Shown one piece after another: positions 1 to 6,226 of a stretch of 6,831 nt of DNA (positions within the stretch are counted from its first letter, which is position 1; each line of letters starts with the position of its first letter). The position numbers and the translations under genes were made by a program. The stretch lies in assembly GCA_949127695.1 (NCBI GenBank), contig CASBQH010000071.1, positions 1-6,831 on the forward strand, written 5' to 3'. Below the pieces are notes generated by a model. It had not been told where the DNA came from. It saw nothing but the letters and a program-made list of their open reading frames with translations, and made no database searches. This DNA is from Synechococcales cyanobacterium PMM_0073 (GTDB lineage Bacteria > Cyanobacteriota > Cyanobacteriia > Elainellales > Elainellaceae).

Positions 1-2
1 CC

Positions 3-278
3 CAGCAGCTTCAGCCGTATTGGGGGGCTTTGCTGTATCTGGGGCTAATCGCCACGGCCTTCACCACCTGGACGCAGGTGACAGCACAGCGCCACTTGAG
101 CGCCACCGAGGCGGCAATTCTCTATAGTCTCGAACCCGTATTTGCGGCGATCTTTTCGTTTTGGTGGCTCTCAGAACGGCTGAGCCTGCGCGAAGGCATG
201 GGCGCAACGCTAGTGCTAGCGGCGATGATTTGGAGTCAGCTCGGCAGCTCGGCTGAGTCTGGTAAATCTGCGGGCTGA
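3..278 (+). CDS. EamA/DMT-family transporter, C-terminal fragment
   Basis: Partial gene: the reading frame is open from the left window edge and gives 91 residues before a TGA stop. It matches the last part of an EamA-type (drug/metabolite transporter superfamily) inner-membrane permease. Seen directly: a hydrophobic helix (about residues 9-24, YLGLIATAFTTW), the family-typical stretch LSATEAAILYSLEPVFAAIF (about 35-54), the short loop WLSERLSLREG (about 57-67), and a last hydrophobic helix (GATLVLAAMIWSQL) followed by a polar tail. The EPVFA...E(R)L pattern before the final helix is a well-known EamA signature. These proteins have ten helices in two repeats; only about the last three are here, so the substrate cannot be judged. 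The N-terminal part and promoter lie outside. The stop codon lies inside a 12-bp duplication (270-293). The next gene starts 106 bp downstream on the same strand. Confidence 0.85.
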   Translation, partial: QQLQPYWGALLYLGLIATAFTTWTQVTAQRHLSATEAAILYSLEPVFAAIFSFWWLSERLSLREGMGATLVLAAMIWSQLGSSAESGKSAG

Positions 279-293
279 GCGGCGGGCTGAGCT
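270..293. repeat. 12-bp imperfect tandem duplication across the transporter stop codon
   Basis: Two adjacent copies of GCGGGCTGAGC (270-280 and 282-292) with a 12-bp period. The first copy contains the TGA stop of the transporter gene (276-278); the second lies in the spacer. It looks like a simple slippage duplication of the gene end. No function is inferred. Confidence 0.6.
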
Positions 294-324
294 TTACGTT
301 ACGAAACATTTAATTAACTGCCAG

Positions 325-330
325 TATGAT
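325..330 (+). promoter_or_regulatory. possible -10 element upstream of the amidohydrolase gene
   Basis: TATGAT at 325-330 matches the sigma-70 -10 consensus at five of six positions and lies 54 bp before the amidohydrolase start. No good -35 is present at the right distance (303-308 reads GAAACA, three of six). An AT-rich palindrome TTAATTAA (310-317) lies in the would-be spacer and could be an operator or chance. Position and intergenic location are the main support. Confidence 0.3.
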
Positions 331-384
331 AGGAAACACCTAATTGGCTACCTCACCGCTGCCTTACCCCTGCCTCACCCTATT

Positions 385-1572
385 ATGCTCAGCCAGATTA
401 AAGATATTGCTGCCCCGCTCGCGCCCCGCCTGATTGAAATCCGCCGCCATCTGCACAGCAATCCAGAGCTGAGCGGCCAAGAATACAAAACGGCGGCCTA
501 TGTGGCGGGCGTGCTCTCCTCCTGCGGGCTGCATGTGCAGGAATTGGTTGGCAAAACGGGCGCAGTCGCCAGCCTGCCCGGAAGCGGTGAAGATGCGCGG
601 CTCTTGGCCATCCGCACCGACATGGACGCCCTGCCGATTCAGGAGCGCACGGGGCTGGACTATGCCTCGCAGCAGCCCGGTATTATGCATGCCTGCGGTC
701 ATGATGTGCATACGACCGTGGGGCTGGGCACGGCAATGGTGCTGGCGCAGCTGGCGGCGCAGCAGGGGGCGCTTCCAGGCTCGATTCGGTTTTTGTTTCA
801 GCCTGCCGAAGAGACCGCACAGGGCGCGAGCTGGATGATCCGAGATGGGGCAATGACGGGCGTGAGCGCAATTCTGGGGGTTCATACCTTCCCAACGATT
901 CCGGGTGGCTCTATTGGCATTCGCTACGGGGCGCTGACTGCGGCTGCCGATGACTTAGAGATGATCATCACCGGCGAGTCGGGGCATGGCGCGCGTCCGC
1001 ATGAGGCCATCGACGCGATCTGGATTGCGGCGCAGGTGGTCACGACGCTTCAGCAGGCAATTAGCCGCACCCACAATCCGCTGCGTCCGGTGGTGCTAAC
1101 GGTTGGCCAGATTCAGGGTGGACGCGCCCCCAACGTGATTGCTGACCAAGTGCGGATGCTGGGCACGGTGCGCTCGCTGCATCCCGAAACCAGCGCCGCC
1201 CTGCCCGCCTGGATTGAAGGAATTGTCTCTAGCGTCTGTCAAATGTATGGCGCGAAATATCAGCTTAACTATCGCCGGGGCGTGCCTTCAGTGCAGAATG
1301 ATCTGGCTTTGACACAGCTCACTGAAGCGGCGGCAGCTGAAGCCTGGGGGCAGGAGCGCGTCTTGATCTTGCCGGAGCCTTCTTTGGGATCCGAGGACTT
1401 TTCGCTTTATTTAGATCATGCCCCTGGCACAATGTTTCGGCTGGGTGTGGCGTTCACCGACCAGCCCAACTATCCGCTGCACCATCCGCAGTTCCAGGTT
1501 AATGAGGCGGCAATTTTAACTGGCGTAGTCACCATGGCCTATGCGGCGCAAAAGTATTGGCTCCAGTCCTAG
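385..1572 (+). CDS. M20-family amidohydrolase (N-acyl-amino-acid/hippurate hydrolase type)
   Basis: Complete 395-residue cytoplasmic metallohydrolase of the M20D (aminoacylase/IAA-amino acid hydrolase/hippurate hydrolase) group, at the usual length. Members cleave the amide bond of N-acylated amino acids using two metal ions. Visible motifs in order: RRHLHSNPEL (20-29), the active-site segment RTDMDALP (77-84), the metal-binding MHACGHDVHT (101-110, with C104 and H106 as expected ligands), QPAEE (139-143, catalytic and ligand glutamates), GVH (165-167), the lid/dimerisation segment SGHGARPHEAIDA (199-211), GGRAPNVIAD (245-254), GSEDFS (335-340), and LHHPQF (365-370) whose first His replaces the usual LHSPxF context but keeps the ligand position (H366). 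All key residues are present, so it is likely active. The ATG at 385 puts the protein start just ahead of the conserved first helix; there is no clear Shine-Dalgarno, common in cyanobacteria. No signal peptide is seen. Natural substrate cannot be told from sequence. Confidence 0.93.
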   Translation: MLSQIKDIAAPLAPRLIEIRRHLHSNPELSGQEYKTAAYVAGVLSSCGLHVQELVGKTGAVASLPGSGEDARLLAIRTDMDALPIQERTGLDYASQQPGIMHACGHDVHTTVGLGTAMVLAQLAAQQGALPGSIRFLFQPAEETAQGASWMIRDGAMTGVSAILGVHTFPTIPGGSIGIRYGALTAAADDLEMIITGESGHGARPHEAIDAIWIAAQVVTTLQQAISRTHNPLRPVVLTVGQIQGGRAPNVIADQVRMLGTVRSLHPETSAALPAWIEGIVSSVCQMYGAKYQLNYRRGVPSVQNDLALTQLTEAAAAEAWGQERVLILPEPSLGSEDFSLYLDHAPGTMFRLGVAFTDQPNYPLHHPQFQVNEAAILTGVVTMAYAAQKYWLQS

Positions 1573-1589
1573 GCGCTTTACAACTAGAT

Positions 1590-1617
1590 TTGCAGCCAAA
1601 TTGGCCAAATTTATATT
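1590..1617 (+). promoter_or_regulatory. candidate promoter with overlapping dyads in its spacer, upstream of the STAND gene
   Basis: TATATT (1612-1617, five of six to the -10 consensus) lies 16 bp downstream of TTGCAG (1590-1595, only three of six to the -35). The spacer holds two overlapping dyads that share TTGG: CCAAATTGG (1596-1604) and TTGGCCAA (1601-1608). A dyad inside a promoter spacer is where a repressor commonly binds, so this may be a regulated promoter. If used, the STAND gene leader would be about 110 nt. Weak -35 makes this tentative. Confidence 0.35.
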
Positions 1618-1712
1618 GAACGGGTCAGCAAGTTTGTCAAGATTCAACTGTAGTTTAGAGCACAAAGCTGCGGGGCGCAACTCGATAGGATGCCGATGAA
1701 GGCTGATATTTT

Positions 1713-1725
1713 GAGTGACTCACTC
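1713..1725. promoter_or_regulatory. perfect 13-nt dyad just upstream of the STAND start codon
   Basis: GAGTGA-C-TCACTC is a perfect inverted repeat with six-base arms and a one-base centre, ending nine bases before the ATG at 1735. As DNA it could be an operator for a dimeric regulator; as RNA it could fold as a five-pair stem with an ACT triloop that covers the ribosome-binding region. No recognisable Shine-Dalgarno is otherwise present there. Symmetry is seen directly; the role is inferred. Confidence 0.4.
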
Positions 1726-1734
1726 TGAAAAAGC

Positions 1735-4700
1735 ATGACCGCTGAAGAAGCCTTGGTGCTAGTTGAGGCAACGCTCTGTCACAGTCGCCGCATTCCTCGT
1801 GGCCTCAGCTCGCTGCAACGCACGGTCTTTCGGTATGCCTGGGAAGATCGCTCCTACGGCGAAATGGCGCAGCAGTCGGGCTATGAGCTGGGCTATGTGA
1901 AGCAGACGGGCTCGCAGCTTTGGCAGTTGCTCTCGCAAACGCTAGAAGAAAAAGTTACGAAGCATAACGTGCAGTTTGTGCTACAGCGGAGCTTAGAGCG
2001 AAATCTGCAATACTCTGCACCAAGCCGATTGGGACCTGCTGCCCCAATCATCGACTGGGGTGATGCGGTGGATGTCTCTTGTTTCTATGGGCGCGAGGCT
2101 GAGCTAAATCAGCTGAGCCAATGGGTTCTCACCGATCGCTGTCGGCTGGTTGGCATCTTTGGCATGGGCGGCATTGGCAAAACTGCGCTCTCAATTCGGC
2201 TGATGCAGCAGCTCATGCAGCCAGCCAGCCAGCAATCTGTATTTTCTCATATCCTCTGGCGTTCACTGCGAAATGCGCCGCCGCTATCCGACTTAATTAC
2301 AGATTTGCTTCAGGTGATCTCGCCGCCCCAGGCCGCCAATTTACCCAAAACGCTCGACCAGCAGATCTCGCAGCTGCTCAGCTATCTGCGGCAATATCGC
2401 TGCCTGATTCTGCTGGACAATGGCGAAACGGTGATGCCGCAGTCTGGTTTGGCGGGCTTATCCAGCTACGAAATTCTCTGGCAGCAGCTGGGGCAAACAG
2501 AACACCAGAGCAGCATTTTGCTCACCAGCCGCGAAAAGCCCAACAGCATTGCGGCTCACGAAGGCAAAGCCCTGCCCGTGCGCTCGCTGCGGCTGACTGG
2601 CCTGCCTGCTAATTTGGGGCAGGCGCTGTTTGATCTTAAAGGTGACTTTAGCGGCAAGGCTGCGGAATGGCAGCAGTTGGTCGAGCATTATGCGGGCAAT
2701 CCGCTGGCGCTGAAAATGGTGGCGGCGGTGATTCAGGAGCTGTTTGACGGACAGGTGGGCAGCTTCCTTGCTTGTCTAGAAGCAGGAACGGCGATCTTTG
2801 GCGATATTCAAGATCTGCTGGCGCAGCAGATTAATCGGCTCTCTGCCTCAGAACAGCAGACGCTCGACTGGCTGGCGATTCTCCGTAAGCCAATTACGCT
2901 GGCTCAGCTGCGCGCCAACTTTACGCCTGCTCTGAGCCTGGGTGATTTGCTGGTGGCGCTCTCTGCTCTAGAGCGCCGCTGCTTAATTGAAAAGCTGCCG
3001 CCTAGCCCCGACCAGCATCAGCCCAGCTTCACGCTGCAACCTGTGGTGATGGAATATGTGACGCAGCGGCTGATTGAGCGCGTTTGCCAAAGCCTGCTGA
3101 GCCAAAGCCCGCTGAGCCAGCAGCTAGCAAATTCGCCGCTGGTTTCCCATGCCTTAATCCAGGCTCAGGCCAAAGACTACATCCGCGAAACCCAAACTCG
3201 GCTGATTCTCCAGCCCGTGGCCGAACGACTGCTGGCGCTGAAGCATCGGGCTGACTGGGCACAGCAGATCCAGCAGTGGCTGGCCGCACTGCGGCAGAGT
3301 CCGGCTCCAATCGGCTATGCGGGCGGCAACCTGCTCAACCTGCTGGTGCAGATGCAGATTGAGCTGAGCGACTGGGATTTTTCGGATTTGACGCTCTGGA
3401 ATGCCTATCTTAAGGGCGTGAATCTGCATCGGGTTAACTTTACTGGGTCAGATCTATCTCACTCCGCCTTCAGCGAAACCTTTAGTCAGGTGCTGGCGGT
3501 GGCCTTTAGCCCAGATGGCAAGCTGCTGGCCACGGGCGATGTCAACCACGAAATTCAGCTCTGGCAGGTTTCAGACGGCAAGCCGCTGCTCAGCTTCGCA
3601 TTGCAGGAAGGCTGGATCTGGTCGGTGGCCTTTAGTCCAGACGGCAGGCTATTGGCGGGCAGCGCCAACCGAGCCGTGCATCTCTGGGATGTGCAGACTG
3701 GAGCGCTCGTCCAGAGCTTCGGCGGCTACAGCGATCGGGTATTTTCGGTCGCCTTTAGCCCAGACGGACAGCTGTTGGCCACGGGCAGCGAAGACCACTG
3801 GGTGCGGATCTGGGATCTAAAAAGCGGCCAGCTGCGACATCAGCTCAGCGGCCATACCGACGAGGTGCGCTCGGTGGCCTTTGCGGTAGATCGCCAGATT
3901 CTCACCCTCGCCAGCGCCAGCTACGACGGCCAAGTGCGGCTCTGGAATGCCGTCAGCGGTGAATGCCTGCGGGTATTAAGCGGGGATGCAGGCTGGCTTT
4001 GGTCGGTGGCCTTTAGCCCCGATGGCCAAACTCTAGCCAGCGGCGGCGCATCCGGCATACTCAAGCTCTGGCAGGTCAAAACCGGGCGCTGTCTGCGGCG
4101 GCTGGCTGTGCCCCAGCAGATCCGCAGCTTGGCCTTCAGCCCCGATGGCCGCACGATCGCCTGCGGTAGCGACGACGGCAAGCTGCGGCTCTGGAACTAC
4201 CGCACGGGCGAAGCGCTGAAGCTGCTCTCTGGCCATACCAGCTGGATTGCGGCAATTGCCTTTAGCGTTGATCAGCTGTTGGCCACCGGCAGTGAAGACC
4301 GCTCAGTGCAGCTTTGGCAGGGCAACCTCTGTCTGCGGCGGCTGCAAGGCTACAGCAATGGCATCTGGTCAGTGGGCTTCAACGCGACGGGCAACATGCT
4401 GGCCAGCGGCAGTCAGGATCGGTTGGTGCGGCTCTGGTCGGCGCAGACGGGGCAGCTCTTGGGGAGTTTGGCTGGGCATCAGAGCTGGATCTGGTCGGTG
4501 GCCTTTAGCCCAACTCAGCCCACCCTGGCCAGCAGCAGCGAAGATCGGACGATTCGGATCTGGGATCTCCAGACGCAGCGCCAGATTCATCTGCTCACCG
4601 GCCATCAGGATGCGGTGCTGAGCCTGCTCTACAGCCCAGACGGCAGTCTCTGGAGCGGCAGCCTGGACGGCAGGCTGAAGCATTGGAGCGCAGAGGGAGT

Positions 4701-5376
4701 TTGCCTGAAAACGCTGAGCGGGCATGGCGGCGGCATTTGGTCGATGGCGCTGAGCTTAGACGGCCAGCTGCTGGTGAGCGGCAGTCAGGATCAAACGCTG
4801 AAGCTTTGGGATACGGCCAGCGGCAGATTAATCGCCACACTAACCGGCCATCAGAGCTGGATTCGGGCGGTGGCAATTAGCCCTGATTGCCAAACACTGC
4901 TCAGCGGTAGCGCCGAGGGCTTGCTAAAAATCTGGCGCTCAGACGGCTTGGGGCAATATCACTGTGAGCAGAGCCATGTCGCGCATCCAGGGCCAGTGTT
5001 GTCAATTGCGGTTCACCCCAACGGCCAGCAGGCGGCCACCAGCAGCACCGATCGCACCATCAAGCTCTGGAATCTGGCGACTGGCAGCTGCACCGAAATT
5101 CCTGACGCGCACCAGCGCTGGGTCAAATCGCTCACCTACAGCCCCGATGGCCAGACCTTAGCCAGCGGGAGCCAGGATGAAAGTATCAAGCTCTGGCAGA
5201 TCGCAGCGCCATATCCTGCTGCGTTAGATCAGAGCGTTACGCTGCAACAGTGCTGGCCTACTCTAACCCATATCTTACGTATCCCCCGCCCCTACGAACA
5301 GCTGAATATTGCCCAGGCCAGCGGCCTTACCGCCGCCCAGCGAACGGCCTTAAAACAGCTCGGCGCTCTCGATTAG
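1735..5376 (+). CDS. STAND NTPase: HTH - NB-ARC - 14 x WD40 repeat protein
   Basis: Complete 1213-residue signalling ATPase of the STAND class. Residues 1-85 match the N-terminal helix-turn-helix seen in cyanobacterial NB-ARC and vWA-MoxR-associated proteins (SYGEMAQQSGYELGYVKQTGSQLWQLL region, 40-66). NB-ARC follows: FYGREAEL (117-124), P-loop GMGGIGKT (143-150), Walker B LILLDN (224-229), sensor-type TSREKP (264-269) and YAGNPLALKMV (319-329). Residues about 365-450 resemble the winged-helix segment, then a helical linker to about 525. A short pentapeptide-like stretch (LSDWDFSDLTLWNAYLKGVN, 544-563) leads into 14 WD40 blades (about 583-1155), and the tail RIPRPYEQLNI...LTAAQRTALKQLGA (1183-1211) is the conserved end of this cyanobacterial subfamily. 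By family knowledge, ligand sensing by the propellers would trigger nucleotide exchange and oligomerisation. All NTPase motifs look intact. No protease, TIR, nuclease or kinase effector is fused. The ATG at 1735 fits the conserved N-terminus. Ligand and output are unknown. Confidence 0.93.
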   Translation: MTAEEALVLVEATLCHSRRIPRGLSSLQRTVFRYAWEDRSYGEMAQQSGYELGYVKQTGSQLWQLLSQTLEEKVTKHNVQFVLQRSLERNLQYSAPSRLGPAAPIIDWGDAVDVSCFYGREAELNQLSQWVLTDRCRLVGIFGMGGIGKTALSIRLMQQLMQPASQQSVFSHILWRSLRNAPPLSDLITDLLQVISPPQAANLPKTLDQQISQLLSYLRQYRCLILLDNGETVMPQSGLAGLSSYEILWQQLGQTEHQSSILLTSREKPNSIAAHEGKALPVRSLRLTGLPANLGQALFDLKGDFSGKAAEWQQLVEHYAGNPLALKMVAAVIQELFDGQVGSFLACLEAGTAIFGDIQDLLAQQINRLSASEQQTLDWLAILRKPITLAQLRANFTPALSLGDLLVALSALERRCLIEKLPPSPDQHQPSFTLQPVVMEYVTQRLIERVCQSLLSQSPLSQQLANSPLVSHALIQAQAKDYIRETQTRLILQPVAERLLALKHRADWAQQIQQWLAALRQSPAPIGYAGGNLLNLLVQMQIELSDWDFSDLTLWNAYLKGVNLHRVNFTGSDLSHSAFSETFSQVLAVAFSPDGKLLATGDVNHEIQLWQVSDGKPLLSFALQEGWIWSVAFSPDGRLLAGSANRAVHLWDVQTGALVQSFGGYSDRVFSVAFSPDGQLLATGSEDHWVRIWDLKSGQLRHQLSGHTDEVRSVAFAVDRQILTLASASYDGQVRLWNAVSGECLRVLSGDAGWLWSVAFSPDGQTLASGGASGILKLWQVKTGRCLRRLAVPQQIRSLAFSPDGRTIACGSDDGKLRLWNYRTGEALKLLSGHTSWIAAIAFSVDQLLATGSEDRSVQLWQGNLCLRRLQGYSNGIWSVGFNATGNMLASGSQDRLVRLWSAQTGQLLGSLAGHQSWIWSVAFSPTQPTLASSSEDRTIRIWDLQTQRQIHLLTGHQDAVLSLLYSPDGSLWSGSLDGRLKHWSAEGVCLKTLSGHGGGIWSMALSLDGQLLVSGSQDQTLKLWDTASGRLIATLTGHQSWIRAVAISPDCQTLLSGSAEGLLKIWRSDGLGQYHCEQSHVAHPGPVLSIAVHPNGQQAATSSTDRTIKLWNLATGSCTEIPDAHQRWVKSLTYSPDGQTLASGSQDESIKLWQIAAPYPAALDQSVTLQQCWPTLTHILRIPRPYEQLNIAQASGLTAAQRTALKQLGALD
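3481..5199 (+). repeat. 14 tandem WD40 blades (two seven-bladed propellers) in the STAND protein
   Basis: Counting the conserved strand-end tryptophan gives 14 units, with W at residues 610, 651, 693, 737, 779, 820, 861, 901, 943, 984, 1025, 1067, 1112 and 1154. Spacing is 40-45 residues throughout. Most units follow SVAFSPDG - LASGS.D - V+LWD. Fourteen equals two complete seven-bladed beta-propellers, a usual architecture in this family. The repeats are also visible at DNA level: an exact 25-bp match links blade 2 (3611-3635) and blade 9 (4484-4508), and CTGTCTGCGGCGGCTG recurs at the ends of blades 5 and 7. The blades are the likely ligand- or partner-sensing surface. Confidence 0.88.
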
Positions 5377-5416
5377 GGCATTATCAAGGCATTATCAAGG
5401 CATTATCAAGGCATTA
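5377..5416. repeat. 11-bp tandem repeat between convergent genes
   Basis: Three exact copies of GGCATTATCAA (5377-5387, 5388-5398, 5399-5409) plus a partial fourth (GGCATTA, 5410-5416). The array begins on the base after the STAND gene's TAG and the third copy contains the stop (TCA, read as TGA) of the opposing AtzH-like gene. On the minus strand each unit carries TGATAA, a double stop. It has no internal dyad and so is not a terminator. It is too short, without spacers, to be a CRISPR array. Confidence 0.9.
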
Positions 5417-5777
5417 GCGAGACATGAGCGCTGACTACGCGCCAGCCTGCTTCGGTTCGCATCCAGGTTTGGCTTTGGCGGCCATGCTGTCCGGGGCGAT
5501 GGAACTCGGTGTTGATGGTGGCAAAGTCATGTCCGTAGGTGGTCACGGTCGTATGACTGAGTTCGCGCTCCATGCCAACCGGGGGGCGCAGGCGACGAAA
5601 GGCGGCAATCTCGGCCTCGCCATACAGATTCTCGGCAATGCCGTAGCGCACGGTATGCGGACTCTGCCAAAACAGCTGATCTAAGATCGAGATATCGTTG
5701 GCAATCAGCGCTGTCTCATATTGCTCAAACACCGCCTTAATTTCATCCACCACATCCGGAAGATTGATCTCTAACAT
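5406..5777 (-). CDS. AtzH/HpxZ-like protein (DUF3225, NTF2-like fold)
   Basis: Small soluble protein, 123 residues from the start chosen here, close to the usual 125-130 for the family. Seen: INLPDVVDEIKAVFEQYETALIANDISILDQLFW, then SPHTVRYG, ENLYG, FRRLRPP, TTYGHDFATINTEF, GRQSQTW and GWRVVSAHVSLM, which together are diagnostic of the HpxZ/AtzH group of SnoaL-like NTF2-fold proteins. Family knowledge: HpxZ is encoded in oxalurate/purine catabolism clusters, and AtzH acts beside amidases in cyanuric-acid breakdown on small carboxylated urea compounds. Here no amidase partner is adjacent, so the substrate is open. I chose the ATG at 5777 because homologues typically begin just before INLP; an upstream in-frame ATG at 5816 would add 13 poorly conserved residues. 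Neither has a clear ribosome-binding site. The gene converges on the STAND gene with 29 bp between stops and diverges from the gvpG-like gene. Confidence 0.87.
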   Translation of the reverse strand: MLEINLPDVVDEIKAVFEQYETALIANDISILDQLFWQSPHTVRYGIAENLYGEAEIAAFRRLRPPVGMERELSHTTVTTYGHDFATINTEFHRPGQHGRQSQTWMRTEAGWRVVSAHVSLMP

Positions 5778-5836
5778 AGTCACTGAATTTTCTAAAGCAT
5801 CGACAGATTCTCGCATATTGCTGAGAATTACGCAGG

Positions 5837-5870
5837 TTGACTGGCAAATGCTTGATTCAGTTTATGTAAT
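5837..5870 (+). promoter_or_regulatory. weak candidate promoter for the gvpG-like gene
   Basis: TTGACT (5837-5842, five of six to -35) is followed by TATGTAAT (5863-5870), which contains TATGTA and TGTAAT as possible -10 hexamers. The spacer is 20-22 bp, longer than the ideal 17, so strength would be low. If it is used, transcription would begin near 5877, favouring translation from the ATG at 5928 rather than the one at 5877. Confidence 0.25.
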
Positions 5871-5927
5871 GCAGCTATGGCGCATCAACTGGGAATCCTA
5901 ATCGCGTCCCCTCAGTTTGGCAAACCG

Positions 5928-6206
5928 ATGTTTTTCGATATTTTGATGGCTCCGGTGATGGCTCCAATCAGCGGCATTAGCTGGATTGCTGGAAAAGTGC
6001 TGGAGCAGGCGACGGCTGAAATGAGTCAGGAAAATCTGGGAAAACGCCTGCTGGCCTTACAGATGGCCTTTGACATGGGCGAAATTCCAGAGGCGGAATT
6101 TGAGGTGCAGGAAGAGCAGCTGTTGCTGGCGATTCAGGCAATGGAAGATTTGGAACGACAGATAGCGGCACAGATGGCGGCAGAGGCCGCTGAGCTAGGC
6201 GAATAG
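5928..6206 (+). CDS. gvpG: Gas vesicle protein GvpG-like
   Basis: Encodes 92 residues with the GvpG family pattern: a hydrophobic start MFFDILMAPVMAPISGISWI, then an amphipathic, glutamate-rich helical region with ENLGKRLLALQMAFDMGEI (35-53) and EAEFEVQEEQLLLAIQAMED (55-74), and an Ala/Glu-rich tail. In gas-vesicle clusters GvpG is a small accessory protein needed for assembly of the air-filled protein shell and works with GvpF/L. The ATG at 5928 is chosen because family members start at M(L/F)(F/L)DLL.AP; an in-frame ATG at 5877 would add 17 residues unlike the family. No Shine-Dalgarno is seen at either. Notably no gvpA, gvpF/L, gvpN, gvpJ or gvpK is beside it; its neighbours are a divergent AtzH-like gene and a convergent M56 peptidase. 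It may be a remnant, a scattered member of a dispersed cluster, or a re-used paralogue. The frame is intact. Confidence 0.85.
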   Translation: MFFDILMAPVMAPISGISWIAGKVLEQATAEMSQENLGKRLLALQMAFDMGEIPEAEFEVQEEQLLLAIQAMEDLERQIAAQMAAEAAELGE

Positions 6207-6226
6207 TGTTTCAGACTACATTTTGC

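Noticed and set aside
364..885. Long minus-strand open frame (173 codons) opposite the amidohydrolase gene
   Set aside because: The plus strand here encodes recognisable M20 active-site motifs; the minus frame gives low-complexity Arg/Ala/Pro-rich sequence with no family resemblance, as expected for a shadow in GC-rich DNA.
5353..5375. Terminator for the AtzH-like gene within the end of the STAND gene (minus-strand GAGCGCCGAGCTGTTTT)
   Set aside because: The dyad has only about three sound pairs (AGC/GCT), so the hairpin is too weak despite the following T-run.
385..5376. Amidohydrolase and STAND gene as one operon or functional system
   Set aside because: They share a strand but are separated by 162 bp containing promoter-like and dyad elements, and no known system joins these families; co-orientation alone is insufficient.
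5377..5416. Tandem repeat as a CRISPR array
   Set aside because: Units are only 11 bp, directly adjacent and without spacers; no cas genes are present.
5424..5684. Plus-strand open frame opposite the AtzH-like gene
   Set aside because: The minus strand carries the conserved DUF3225 motifs across the same bases; the plus-strand product resembles nothing and overlaps it almost fully.
5877..5927. Upstream ATG giving a 17-residue longer GvpG
   Set aside because: The added residues do not resemble GvpG N-termini, which begin at the MFFDILMAP-type sequence encoded from 5928.
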